Source of the DNA: Pyxidicoccus xibeiensis
Lineage (GTDB): Bacteria; Myxococcota; Myxococcia; Myxococcales; Myxococcaceae
Direction: 5' to 3'
NCBI RefSeq assembly: GCF_024198175.1
Contig: NZ_JAJVKV010000005.1
Coordinates: 1 to 64,000 of the forward strand
Length of the DNA stretch: 64,000 nucleotides
Part shown: in pieces, positions 35,601 through 42,217 of the stretch
Layout of the letters: each line of letters begins with the position of its first letter
Numbering within the stretch: position 1 is the first letter of the stretch
The notes under the pieces: model-generated
Told to the model about the DNA's origin: nothing
Database searches by the model: none
Seen by the model: only the letters and a program-made list of their open reading frames with translations
Position numbers and translations under genes: made by a program

Positions 35601-36637
35601 TCGTCGGGGCGTGCCATGAGACAGCAGACGAAGGTGACCTGGGCGCGCCGGGGCTCGGCCGGGGCGGTGCGCGCGGCCTCGCGCCGCTGCTCCAGCGCCT
35701 CCAACTGGCACGCCAGCTCGTGGACGGACTGGAAGCGGTGCGCGGGCTCCGGGGCCGTGGCCTTGCCGAGCAGGAGGTCCACCTCCGCGGGAAGCTCCGG
35801 GCGGCGGGCTCGAACGGAGGGCAGCGGCCTGGGGGAGAGCGCCCAGTCACGCATGGCTCTCATCGAGCCGCCGGGACAGGGGTGCTGCCCCGTCAGCAGC
35901 AGGTAGAACAGCAGCCCCGCGGCCCACAGGTCGGTGCGGGCATCATGCGGTGCCTCCCGCCACTGCTCCGGGGCCATGTAGGCGGGCGAGCCCACGGGGT
36001 GAAGGCCGCGGGTGGCGGCGCTGTCCGGGCCCGCCGCGAGCCGCGCCAGACCGAAGTCGAGGAGCTTGGCGCGCCCCCCTTCGAGGACGAAGACGTTGCC
36101 CGGCTTGAGGTCGCGGTGGATGACCTCGTGCGCATGGGCGTGGGCCAGCCCCGCGAGCACGTCCCGGAAGAGGGCCACGGCCTCGTGCCATTCCAGGGCA
36201 CCCCGCCGCAGGCAGGTGGAGAGGGATTGCCCCTTCAGGAGCTCCATGACGAGGAAGGGGACGACGGCGGAGGGACCTGCCCGCCATTCCGAGACATCGA
36301 AGATGCGGATGATGTTGTCGTGGTCGAGCCGGGCGATGGCTCGCGCCTCCTGCTCGAGGAGCGAGCTGAGCAGCGGGCCGGAGACCTCCTCGAGGGGCTG
36401 CATGAACTTGAGCGCGACGTGGCGCCGCAGCACCGAGTCCCAGGCGCGGAAGACCTGTCCCATGCCACCCCGGCCCAGCTGCTCGTGAAGCTCGAAGCGC
36501 CTCCCCTGCTGTCCACCCAGGAGGGCGCCCGGGCGGGGGAGGGGAAGTGGCGTGGAAGCTTCCAGGAGGCTCCGCAGCAGCGCGTCGCTGAAGTCCGACG
36601 TCCCGTCAAGGGTCCGACAGCTCGTCTCCTGGCCCAT
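32696..36637 (-). CDS. Serine/threonine kinase with degenerate cyclase, ATPase and TPR domains
   Basis: A 1313-residue signalling protein. The kinase domain spans about residues 48-320: glycine loop LGRGGMGQVFRAWD (54-67), VALKFM lysine, VIHRDLKPGN catalytic loop, LLDFGLARL and SPAYMAPEQW. Residues about 335-480 resemble a class III nucleotide cyclase (VTFVCCLMARPDE, VLQCMGDEVLGCLGHP, SVRVGLHTASVVL), but the first metal Asp of the usual FxDxxGS motif is absent, so it is probably inactive. Then comes a signal-transduction ATPase: Walker A QGEAGIGKSRLLREL near residue 550 and Walker B LLIIEDLHWADPST. The last 500 residues form TPR-like helical repeats. This layout is common in myxobacteria and likely relays phosphorylation or protein binding. 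The ATG at 36637 is close to the kinase domain, supporting the start. Confidence 0.92.
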   Translation of the reverse strand: MGQETSCRTLDGTSDFSDALLRSLLEASTPLPLPRPGALLGGQQGRRFELHEQLGRGGMGQVFRAWDSVLRRHVALKFMQPLEEVSGPLLSSLLEQEARAIARLDHDNIIRIFDVSEWRAGPSAVVPFLVMELLKGQSLSTCLRRGALEWHEAVALFRDVLAGLAHAHAHEVIHRDLKPGNVFVLEGGRAKLLDFGLARLAAGPDSAATRGLHPVGSPAYMAPEQWREAPHDARTDLWAAGLLFYLLLTGQHPCPGGSMRAMRDWALSPRPLPSVRARRPELPAEVDLLLGKATAPEPAHRFQSVHELACQLEALEQRREAARTAPAEPRRAQVTFVCCLMARPDEPLDEEALGELQAAFQQACSEHLLRQDGTVLQCMGDEVLGCLGHPRSDEDALPRAVRAGLELATMPRARFSVRVGLHTASVVLSPLAARHSGASAAIQGDAHLLAVRAARQAEAGAVLLSQSTFQGLRGAFVTEPLASQPGPVALHRLLRERQEPLRFERMSPPGLSPLVGRSEELRQLREHWARAREGHGALLLLQGEAGIGKSRLLRELRAQVGPEAGCQVAAQCWQESSTSPLFPFSQLLRQLFALPAEASPEQWRRRVRQTLEALGGSREELLPLLESLLCLPGAEAPCPEGAQRRQAQFLELLVSLLLELTGARDAAARPALLIIEDLHWADPSTLDLLRYLLARTRSARLCVLLTARPELQLPLATASGFHRLVLPRLSVEHTTALVAEVTRGQHLSEDKLRHLREKTDGNPLFIEEMARMFLSEAATARGHANAPAIPIPLQALLQARLDSLPREQRDLARRCAILGGGFSPSLLAACVEEPAEALRPGLEALVAAGLLRRNDAAREARYEFRHALLQEQARESLPPPERRRVHQRIAWHLAEHVAEPSGFPPEWVAHHFTQAREWAQAHHWWKEAGRLAMGHRAYTEAVHHYQQARNALAQLPSGTARVAEELRLLLEMGVPMLLTRSTQDEVKDLFLHARELCHQTGEADLLPPALSGLFFWHVQRAHYAAALDMAKALVDVGERTGSPEVQGVGSLWLGDCLFLQGRFRPALDHFERARELLGPEFDLERERALSKVYCYSPRVLACVIPALARLLLDGPCPEAVSNCEQALRHLETLRCPMTESLALVYASVFFQQCGDLERAHALSAKLTPLTVHYNLSSCVGVAEALHVWGLEKRGKAGGLRACIQKWADAGMRKGMPYCFVLLADLHLGCGELESGLEAVDEALGWVEALDERSVEAELHHLKGQLLWRRGDEDAARASLHRALEVARHQESRFFERRAMETLELLHLPRNHSE

Positions 36638-36783
36638 CCGTGCCCTCTTTTGTCAGCGGCTCCAAGAGGGTGTGAGTGACGGATGCGACGTTGTAACGGC
36701 GCCGGCCCGACTGACGCGAGCGGGGGAGCCGGGCTCCGCCGCCCGCCTGGTCCGCGGCCCGTCCAGTTCCTCCAGCGGAGGCG

Positions 36784-36933
36784 TCAGAGCCGGCGCAGCG
36801 CGGCATCCGCACGCCGGATGTGGTCCACGTCGAGCATGTGCTCGCCGGGGTTCGCCGGGTCGTAGACGACGGTGACTTCCTGACCCTGCTGGAGCTCGTC
36901 CAGCGGGCCTCCCGCGAAGTGCGTGGAGGAGTG
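36784..36933 (-). pseudogene. DUF3592-like C-terminal remnant after the TetR gene
   Basis: Directly after the TGA of the TetR gene, and in the same frame, an open stretch of 49 codons runs to a stop at 36784. Its text includes DELQQGQEVTVVYDPANPGE and HMLDVDHIRRADAALRRL, which looks like the end of a DUF3592-type protein (typically V-Y-D-P-x-N-P near the end). There is no start codon, ribosome site or N-terminal part with membrane helices. I read it as the surviving tail of a gene whose front has been lost, possibly replaced when the TetR gene arrived. DUF3592 likeness is from motif memory only. Confidence 0.5.
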
Positions 36934-37530
36934 TCAGGCGCCGGGCGGCTCCGTCTCCGCCATCAGCACCGCGACGCGGCGGGCCGCGACGAGCACTTCG
37001 TCCGAGAGGGGCGTCCCCCGGGTGGCCTTCGCCAGGGTCAGCGCGCCGATGCACAGGGCGTACGTGGCCAGCGCCCGCTCCCGGGCACTCGCGCGGGCAT
37101 CCCCGGACAGGTGGGCGGCGATGTCTTTCACCATCCCCTCCGTCCCGTCCGCGAGCGTCTGCTTCACGGGCTCCTCCGCCCGCATCACGTCCGCGAGCAC
37201 CTGGGGCAGGGGACACGCGGGCACCTCGGCGTCCCGGTGTGCCCGGGAGACGTAGCGCCGCACCACGTGGCTCAGCCACTCCGCGCCCCGCAGGTCCTCC
37301 AGCCCCTGGAACCACTCGGTACGCCGCGTCCCCATGATGCGCGCGAGCGACTCGACGAGCAGCGCCTGCTTCGAGTTGAAGTGCGCGTAGAAGCCTCCCA
37401 CCGTCAGCCCCGCCGCCCGCATCACGTGCTCCACGCTCGTCGCGGAGAAGCCCTGCCGGCGGAACAGCGCGCCCGCCGCCTCCAGGATGCGCTCATGCGT
37501 GGCCTGCTTCTGCTCCGGGGGATGTCCCAT
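36934..37530 (-). CDS. TetR/AcrR family transcriptional regulator, divergent from thiolase
   Basis: A 198-residue regulator. The N-terminal helix-turn-helix is typical: RILEAAGALFRRQGFSATSVEHVMRAAGLTVGGFYAHFNSKQALL in four segments, with VGGFYAHF as the recognition helix. The C-terminal ligand domain has a cysteine in VPACPLPQVLADV and a YALCIGALTLAKA helix as in QacR- or NemR-like members. It is transcribed away from a thiolase gene with 164 bases between the starts, containing a strong palindrome (37618-37639). It probably represses that gene, and perhaps itself, in response to an acyl-CoA or fatty acid. Confidence 0.9.
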   Translation of the reverse strand: MGHPPEQKQATHERILEAAGALFRRQGFSATSVEHVMRAAGLTVGGFYAHFNSKQALLVESLARIMGTRRTEWFQGLEDLRGAEWLSHVVRRYVSRAHRDAEVPACPLPQVLADVMRAEEPVKQTLADGTEGMVKDIAAHLSGDARASARERALATYALCIGALTLAKATRGTPLSDEVLVAARRVAVLMAETEPPGA

Positions 37531-37617
37531 CCTCGCTCACCTCGTGGACCACATTATACACATCATCCGGATGTTGGATGGTTACCGCTGGCCACGCCTG
37601 GGCACTTCGCATTGCGA

Positions 37618-37639
37618 CCAGATTATGACCATAATATGG
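37618..37639. promoter_or_regulatory. Candidate TetR operator upstream of the thiolase gene
   Basis: An imperfect 22-bp inverted repeat, half sites CCAgATTATG and CATAATaTGG separated by two bases (nine of eleven positions pair). It lies 56 bases before the thiolase ATG and 88 bases from the TetR start, in an AT-rich island unlike the surrounding GC-rich DNA. The arrangement is typical for a divergent repressor operator. No binding data exist here; the call rests on symmetry and location. Confidence 0.6.
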
Positions 37640-37694
37640 TTGTCGTGACGCGAAGGGGGATGGCCCCCCACGCGAGGAGTGGGAGGGGTTGTCC

Positions 37695-38927
37695 ATGGAA
37701 GCGTTCATCTTGGATGCGGTCCGGACTCCGCGCGCCCGCGCGAAGCCGGGGAAGGGCGCGCTCAGCGGGCTGCACCCGCAGGAGCTGCTGGCGCAGACGC
37801 TGAATCAGCTCCCGCTCCGCACGGGCGTCGACGTGTCGGAGGTGGATGACGTGGTGGTGGGCTGCGTGGCCCAGATTGACGAGCAGGGGGCCAACATCGC
37901 CCGCCAGGCGCTGCTCGCCGCGGGCTGGCCCATCACCGTACCGGGCTTCAGCCTCAACCGCTTCTGTGGCTCCGGCCTGCAGGCGCTGTCGCTGGCCGCC
38001 ATGGGCGTGGCGTCCGGTGCGCAGCACCTCGTCGTGTCCGGCGGCGTCGAGCAGATGAGCCGGCTGGGGCTGGGCGCGGACGGCGGCGGCACGGATGGTG
38101 GCAACACCCGCCTGCGGCGCCGCTTCCACCAGGTGCCCCAGGGTATCTGCGCGGACCTCATCGCCACCCTGGAGGGCTTCACCCGCGAGGAGCTGGACGC
38201 GTTCGGCCTGCGCTCACAGCAGCTCGCGGCCCGGGCCCAGGCGGAGGGGCACTTCAAGCGGAGCCTCTTCGACGTGAAGCACCCGGACACCGGTGAGGTG
38301 CTCCTCTCGGTGGACGATGCTCCGCGCGCGGACACCACCCGCGAGAAGCTGGCCGCGCTCTCCGCGTCCTTCACGTCGGTGGGCGCGCAGCCCGCGGAGC
38401 CCGGAGGCGAGACGCTCGACGCGCTGGCGCTGCGCGCGTACCCGAGGGCCGGTGCGGTGCGTCACCTCCACACGGCGGGGACGTCCAGCGGCATCGTGGA
38501 TGGCGCGGCGGCGGTGCTCGTGGCGTCCCGCGACTACGTGCGGGCGCACGGGCTGAAGCCCCGCGCCCGCGTGCGGGCCGTGTCGGCCGTGGGCAGCGAC
38601 CCGGTGCTGATGCTGACCGGACCGGCTCCCGCCGCCGCCAAGGCCCTCAAGGCCGCGGGCCTGACGGCGCGAGACGTGGACCTGTGGGAAATCAACGAGG
38701 CCTTCGCGGCCGTGGTGCTGCAGACGACGCGCGCGCTGGAGGTGGACCCGGAGCGCGTCAATGTCAACGGCGGCGCCATCGCCCTGGGCCACCCGCTGGG
38801 CGCCACCGGCAGCATGCTGGTGGGCACCGCCCTGGATGAGCTGGAGCGGCGCGGGGGGAACATCGCCCTCGTCGCCCTGTGCACCAGTGGCGGGCAGGCC
38901 GTGGCCGCAGTGCTGGAACGCTTGTAA
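37695..38927 (+). CDS. Thiolase (acetyl-CoA C-acyltransferase)
   Basis: A 410-residue thiolase that cleaves 3-ketoacyl-CoA or condenses acetyl-CoA units, most likely in beta-oxidation. N-terminal EAFILDAVRTPRARAKPGKGAL is family-typical. The acyl-accepting Cys is in SLNRFCGSGLQAL (about residue 94), the catalytic His in NGGAIALGHPLGATG (about residue 362) and the second Cys in ALCTSGGQAVA (about residue 392). ATG 37695 is used since gggagggg sits eight bases before it; a TTG at 37689 is also in frame. The paired TetR gene and palindrome suggest induction by fatty-acid metabolites. Full length matches the family. Confidence 0.93.
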   Translation: MEAFILDAVRTPRARAKPGKGALSGLHPQELLAQTLNQLPLRTGVDVSEVDDVVVGCVAQIDEQGANIARQALLAAGWPITVPGFSLNRFCGSGLQALSLAAMGVASGAQHLVVSGGVEQMSRLGLGADGGGTDGGNTRLRRRFHQVPQGICADLIATLEGFTREELDAFGLRSQQLAARAQAEGHFKRSLFDVKHPDTGEVLLSVDDAPRADTTREKLAALSASFTSVGAQPAEPGGETLDALALRAYPRAGAVRHLHTAGTSSGIVDGAAAVLVASRDYVRAHGLKPRARVRAVSAVGSDPVLMLTGPAPAAAKALKAAGLTARDVDLWEINEAFAAVVLQTTRALEVDPERVNVNGGAIALGHPLGATGSMLVGTALDELERRGGNIALVALCTSGGQAVAAVLERL

Positions 38928-38984
38928 CTTGAGTTGTACTGGTATTCGGGTAGCATTCACCGCGAGTGCGTGTTATCAATCCCC

Positions 38985-39003
38985 AGCGTGAATTTCTCAC
39001 GCT
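38985..39003 (+). promoter_or_regulatory. 5' leader hairpin of the first small peptide gene
   Basis: A perfect 7-bp stem AGCGTGA / TCACGCT with a five-base loop, ending exactly 20 bases before the ATG at 39024. An AT-rich box TTATCAAT at 38973-38980 sits just upstream and could be the -10 element, which would place the stem at the very 5' end of the mRNA. The second peptide gene has a stem of the same size at the same distance with a different sequence, so pairing and not sequence appears to be kept. Confidence 0.65.
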
Positions 39004-39023
39004 GTTCAAAAGGGGAGTAACAC

Positions 39024-39140
39024 ATGCAGATCAAGACCAAGGTTCGTGGCGGTCCTCGCGGCTGTGGCGGTGTCCTCGTTCCCTACCCCGGCCCCATCTA
39101 CGGCGGCGGCGGGATTGATGTGGTCCAGCAGGCGAACTAG
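39024..39140 (+). CDS. 38-residue peptide with conserved N-terminal half, copy 1
   Basis: A short gene starting ATG at 39024 with a good ribosome site (aggggag, nine bases upstream). The protein begins MQIKTKVRGGPRGCGG and continues VLVPYPGPIYGGGGIDVVQQAN, 38 residues. The first 16 codons match the second copy at 41966 almost completely, including a 29-base identical stretch covering codons 7-16 (39043-39071); the rest is unrelated. A basic, Gly-rich start with a possible GG cleavage point and a single Cys, followed by a variable end, resembles a leader-core precursor peptide. I know of no named family; the start loosely recalls short bacterial peptides beginning MKxKTxxKAGG (from memory). 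The gene lies 96 bases after the thiolase gene. No modification or export enzyme is adjacent. Confidence 0.75.
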   Translation: MQIKTKVRGGPRGCGGVLVPYPGPIYGGGGIDVVQQAN

Positions 39141-39168
39141 TCGCGAGTAGCGGCGTCCTCGCCGCAAG

Positions 39169-39201
39169 GCCGCCAGCGGGCACGAACTGCCGGCTGGCGG
39201 C
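39169..39201 (+). terminator. Hairpin terminator candidate after peptide gene copy 1
   Basis: A 9-bp perfect stem (GCCGCCAGC / GCTGGCGGC) with three more inner pairs and a seven-base loop, followed by tgctttctg, a weak T-rich run. A smaller hairpin (39150-39165, 6-bp stem, TCCT loop) precedes it. The 10-mer cgccagcggg at 39171-39180 recurs at the matching place after copy 2. Location 28 bases after the stop supports transcription termination of a one-gene unit. Confidence 0.6.
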
Positions 39202-39310
39202 TGCTTTCTGTCTCGCCATTCTTCTCCGCTCATCCACCGCGAGGTCCGTGTAGAACCCTGCTGCCCGTTGCATGGGCCGGGCATCACGGGCGCCTGGAGG
39301 ATGATGGCTC

Positions 39311-40312
39311 ATGATTGAGCAGGCATTGAGGGCGCGGTGCGTCCGCGGGGTGGCGTTGCTGTGTCTGCTGGCCGCGTGTGGCGGGCGCTACGACGACGAG
39401 CCACGGGGGACGGGCAAGCAGCACCAGCTCTACGTCCGGGCTCCGCTCGCGCCGGTGGCCATGGGCCTGCGGACGCTGTTCCTCATCGACGACGTGCGGA
39501 CCTGGCCGGAAGACGCCGCCCCAGAAGGCGCGGAGCGCGTCGAGCGGTGGGACTTCGCGGGGACGGAGCTGGAGGTGGACGCTCCCCAGGGGATGGACCT
39601 CGAGGTCACCCGGCAGGACTACCCGGAAGGCCGCCTGACGAGTCGCTACAGGCTGAACGTGCTCTGCGCCGCGGAGCCGGACGTGCCCCATGAGGTGCGG
39701 GTCCGCGTGCGGGTGCCAGGCGGCGCCATCCGCTATGAGGACCGCTTCGACGTCACCTGTCACGAGCCCACGCGCCTGGAGCTGCGCCGGGTGGAGCACC
39801 CGTATGCCGAGCCCTCGCCGCCCGGCGTGGGGCGCTACTTCGCGGGGGGCGCCCTGGAGGCCGACGTCCTGCTGTTCGCCGGCGCGCTGCAGCTCGGTGG
39901 AGACGGGCTCCAGGTCATTGACCGCCGGGGCATCCTGCGGATGGCGGGCCGCATGAGCTTCGGCAGCCGTGAGGGCGGGAGCTTCTTCGAGGTCCTCACC
40001 GAGGGGCAGGGGCCGGAGCTCGTCTACCGGAACGCCGTGCTGAAGCTGCCCATGGAGGCGGTGCGGGACGATGCCTGGACGCTCGAGCTGGGCGAGTGGC
40101 AGGCGCCGCTGGAAGCCGGTGGCCCGCGCACGCTCGATGCGTTCGCACGGGGCTCGGACGGCTCGACGTTGCGCGGCCTGCTGCGCTGCACCTGGAACTT
40201 CGGCGGTGAGGAGGCGAACCCGGGATGCCGGTTCGTCCAGCGCGGCTCGCGGGCGCCTCCGGAGATGTGTGTCTCGGCCCACGGGCGCGAGCGGTGCCGG
40301 CGCCAACCCTGA
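39311..40312 (+). CDS. Hypothetical lipoprotein
   Basis: A 333-residue protein with signal VALLCLLAACGG (Cys about residue 22). Most of the mature part is beta-rich with no recognised domain: VRVRVRVPGGAIRYEDRFDVTC, ADVLLFAGALQLGGDG and RMSFGSREGGSFFEVL. Cys residues occur in the middle (NVLCAAEP, DVTCHEP) and near the end (LLRCTWNFGG, GCRF, EMCVSAHGRERC), so disulfides are likely. It resembles many myxobacterial outer-surface lipoproteins in style. It follows the first peptide gene but is separated from it by a terminator candidate. Confidence 0.7.
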   Translation: MIEQALRARCVRGVALLCLLAACGGRYDDEPRGTGKQHQLYVRAPLAPVAMGLRTLFLIDDVRTWPEDAAPEGAERVERWDFAGTELEVDAPQGMDLEVTRQDYPEGRLTSRYRLNVLCAAEPDVPHEVRVRVRVPGGAIRYEDRFDVTCHEPTRLELRRVEHPYAEPSPPGVGRYFAGGALEADVLLFAGALQLGGDGLQVIDRRGILRMAGRMSFGSREGGSFFEVLTEGQGPELVYRNAVLKLPMEAVRDDAWTLELGEWQAPLEAGGPRTLDAFARGSDGSTLRGLLRCTWNFGGEEANPGCRFVQRGSRAPPEMCVSAHGRERCRRQP

Positions 40313-40476
40313 GCTGCTCGAACTGCCGGGTCAGGTCGCCACGGCCTTCGTCGGACATGGCGCCCGGCTCCAGGGGGGCTACCCGGCGGTGTCGCCGCAG
40401 TGGTTCACGCAGTTCGTGTGCCGGTCGAGGCCCGGCAGCGGACAGTGGTTTCGCTGTCGGTGCGGGTCCGTGCCGC

Positions 40477-41064
40477 TCAGCGTTCGAGGACGGCGAGTGA
40501 CTCCGCGCGGGCGGTGGCGCGGAGCTGCTTCCGCAGGCGCGGGTCATCCGTCGTCCGCGCGAGCACCATGCCGCCGACGCAGAGGCTGACGATGAGGTGC
40601 GCCTTGCGCTCGGCGTCCCTGTCGCCCGGCGGGAAGGCCGCCCGGAAGACATGGGCCAGGTTCTCCACCACGGTGGTGTACGCGGCGCGGGGCTCCAGGC
40701 CGGCGCGTGCCACGTCCGAGGGGAGCGCGATGAGCGGGCAGTGCTTGTCGACGTCCCGCAGGATTTCATCCGAGAGGTACAGGTCGATGAGCTCGCGTGC
40801 GAGCTGGCGGGCCGAGGGGGCTGGCCCTGTGCGGCCCTCCTGGAGCTTCACGAACGGGTTGCAGGTCGTGAAGCTCCGCACCGCCTCGGCGTACAGCTCG
40901 TCCTTGCTGGCGAAGTGGTTGTAGAAGCCGCCGCGCGTCAAGCCCGCGCACTTCATCACGTCGTCGATGGAGACCTGGTCGAAGCCGTGGCGGTTGAACA
41001 TGACCCTGGCGCTCTCGACGATTCTCGCGCGCGTGCGCGCCTTGTGTTCTGGGGTGTACGGCAT
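40477..41064 (-). CDS. TetR/AcrR family regulator, divergent from glutathione transferase
   Basis: A 195-residue regulator with a clear helix-turn-helix (RIVESARVMFNRHGFDQVS, DDVMKCAGLTRGGFYNHFAS) and a C-terminal part with a cysteine in TTCNPF and DKHCPLIALP. The NemR/AcrR-type helix (LTRGGFYNHF) and the placement of Cys suggest sensing of electrophiles, which suits the adjacent glutathione transferase. The two genes are divergent with 115 bases between their starts and a palindrome in the gap. The regulator's end leaves 164 bases to the lipoprotein gene in which I see nothing. Confidence 0.88.
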   Translation of the reverse strand: MPYTPEHKARTRARIVESARVMFNRHGFDQVSIDDVMKCAGLTRGGFYNHFASKDELYAEAVRSFTTCNPFVKLQEGRTGPAPSARQLARELIDLYLSDEILRDVDKHCPLIALPSDVARAGLEPRAAYTTVVENLAHVFRAAFPPGDRDAERKAHLIVSLCVGGMVLARTTDDPRLRKQLRATARAESLAVLER

Positions 41065-41104
41065 GGCTGTCCTCCGTGCGGACCATCCTCGCGCGGGCTC
41101 AATC

Positions 41105-41120
41105 TATGTTCTTGAGCATA
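41105..41120. promoter_or_regulatory. Candidate TetR operator between regulator and GST genes
   Basis: A 16-bp imperfect palindrome, TATGtTCttGAgCATA, with twelve paired positions, centred in the 115-base divergent gap. The right arm runs into ATTTTG, an AT-rich tract that could serve as a promoter element for the GST gene. Repressor binding here would block both promoters. Based on symmetry and location only. Confidence 0.5.
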
Positions 41121-41179
41121 TTTTGCACCGCGCCGACAGTCCGCCCACACACCGCTCACCGACCAGGAGATACCGGGAC

Positions 41180-41824
41180 ATGATTACCGTCAGCGCATTC
41201 AAGTGGGTGCCCCCGTTCGCGCAGGGCGTGGTGAGAGACCTCCGCGTACGGTGGGCACTCGAGGAGGCGGGCCTGCCGTACCGGGCGAGGCTCATCGACT
41301 CCGAGGTCCAGGCGTCCGCCGACTACCGCGCCCTCCAGCCGTTCGGGCAGGTGCCGGTGTTCGAGGAGGATGGGCTGGTCCTCTTCGAGTCGGGGGCCAT
41401 CGTGCTGCACATCGCGACCCGCGGCGAGGCGCTCCTCCCGGCCGATGCGGCTGGCAGGGCGCGCGCCATGACCTGGGTGTTCGCGGCGCTCAACTCCATC
41501 GAGATTCACGTCATGCAGCTCGCGGAGATGGACCTCTTCGCCGCTGGCGAGGAGTGGGCAAAGCTCCACCGGCCGGACGTGGAGAAGATGGTCAGGCTCC
41601 GGCTGTCGGAGCTCGCCACCTCGCTGGGCGACCGCGAGTACCTGGAGGGCCGCTTCAGCGCCGGCGACCTGATGATGACGTCGGTGCTCCGCATCCTCCG
41701 CCACACGAACCTGCTGGACTCCCTGCCTGCGCTGAAGGCCTACAAGGAACGCTGCGAGGCGCGGCCGGCGTTCCAGCGGGCGCTGGCGGCCCAGATGGAG
41801 CCATTCTCGCGGAACCAGCCCTGA
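41180..41824 (+). CDS. Glutathione S-transferase
   Basis: A 214-residue GST. The N-terminal thioredoxin-like domain includes WVPPFAQGVVRDLRVRWALEEAGLPYRARL and PFGQVPVFEEDGLVLFESGAIVLHIA, where QVPVF holds the cis-Pro and ESGAI binds the glutathione gamma-glutamyl part. The C-terminal helical domain has EYLEGRFSAGDLMMTSVLR, the usual conserved buried Asp. It conjugates glutathione or an analogous thiol to electrophiles; myxobacterial substrates are not known. The ATG at 41180 fits the family start. The neighbouring TetR regulator is the probable controller. Confidence 0.92.
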   Translation: MITVSAFKWVPPFAQGVVRDLRVRWALEEAGLPYRARLIDSEVQASADYRALQPFGQVPVFEEDGLVLFESGAIVLHIATRGEALLPADAAGRARAMTWVFAALNSIEIHVMQLAEMDLFAAGEEWAKLHRPDVEKMVRLRLSELATSLGDREYLEGRFSAGDLMMTSVLRILRHTNLLDSLPALKAYKERCEARPAFQRALAAQMEPFSRNQP

Positions 41825-41927
41825 GCCCGGGAAGCCCGCACCTGACACAACCGCGCATCGTGAGGCGGTCATCAGTTGCAGTTGCAGCCCCATGTCCCTG
41901 ACAAGGCATGTGTATTATCGAGACCGT

Positions 41928-41945
41928 GCGTGGCAGGGGCCACGC
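41928..41945 (+). promoter_or_regulatory. 5' leader hairpin of the second small peptide gene
   Basis: A perfect 7-bp stem GCGTGGC / GCCACGC with a four-base loop, ending 20 bases before the ATG at 41966, the same gap as in copy 1. A TATTATCG box at 41913-41920 lies seven bases upstream and fits a -10 element. The stem sequence differs from copy 1 while pairing is retained, which argues for a structural role such as RNA stability or control of ribosome access. Confidence 0.65.
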
Positions 41946-41965
41946 GCCAGAGAGGGAGAACACAC

Positions 41966-42082
41966 ATGCGGATCAAGACCCGGCTTCGTGGCGGTCCTCG
42001 CGGCTGTGGCGGTACCGTCATCCTCGCGCTTCACGGTGGCGATGGCGGCGTTGGCAGTGGTGGCACGGGCGCCACCGTGTAG
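41966..42082 (+). CDS. 38-residue peptide with conserved N-terminal half, copy 2
   Basis: A paralogue of the peptide gene at 39024 with the same length. It begins MRIKTRLRGGPRGCGG and ends TVILALHGGDGGVGSGGTGATV. Differences in the first 16 residues are conservative (Gln/Arg, Lys/Arg, Val/Leu); silent positions of codons 8-16 are identical to copy 1. The second half is rich in Gly, Thr, Ser and Val with no likeness to copy 1. A ribosome site (agggag) lies nine bases before the ATG. The gene is 141 bases downstream of the GST stop and upstream of an isomerase-like gene, from which a terminator candidate separates it. No function is known; a precursor peptide or secreted signal is my inference. 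Confidence 0.75.
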   Translation: MRIKTRLRGGPRGCGGTVILALHGGDGGVGSGGTGATV

Positions 42083-42122
42083 CGAACGGAGGCCGCGTCC
42101 CGGTGGCTTCGTGGACGTGGGT

Positions 42123-42152
42123 CGCCAGCGGGCCTTCCGCTTCCCGCTGGCG
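42123..42152 (+). terminator. Hairpin terminator candidate after peptide gene copy 2
   Basis: A perfect 10-bp stem (CGCCAGCGGG / CCCGCTGGCG) with a ten-base loop, followed by gcgttgtct, so the U tract is weak. It begins 40 bases after the stop codon and shares its left-arm 10-mer with the terminator candidate of copy 1. It could also be a processing or stability element of the peptide mRNA. Confidence 0.55.
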
Positions 42153-42217
42153 GCGTTGTCTCCAGGCTGCTCCTGTGCCTTCCGGCCAGGATTCGAGTCG
42201 AAGCGCACATCGCCGGG

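Noticed and set aside
37564..37573. Perfect 10-bp palindrome catccggatg near the TetR start
   Set aside because: Does not extend beyond 10 bases and is weaker than the 22-bp repeat at 37618, so it is not listed as an operator.
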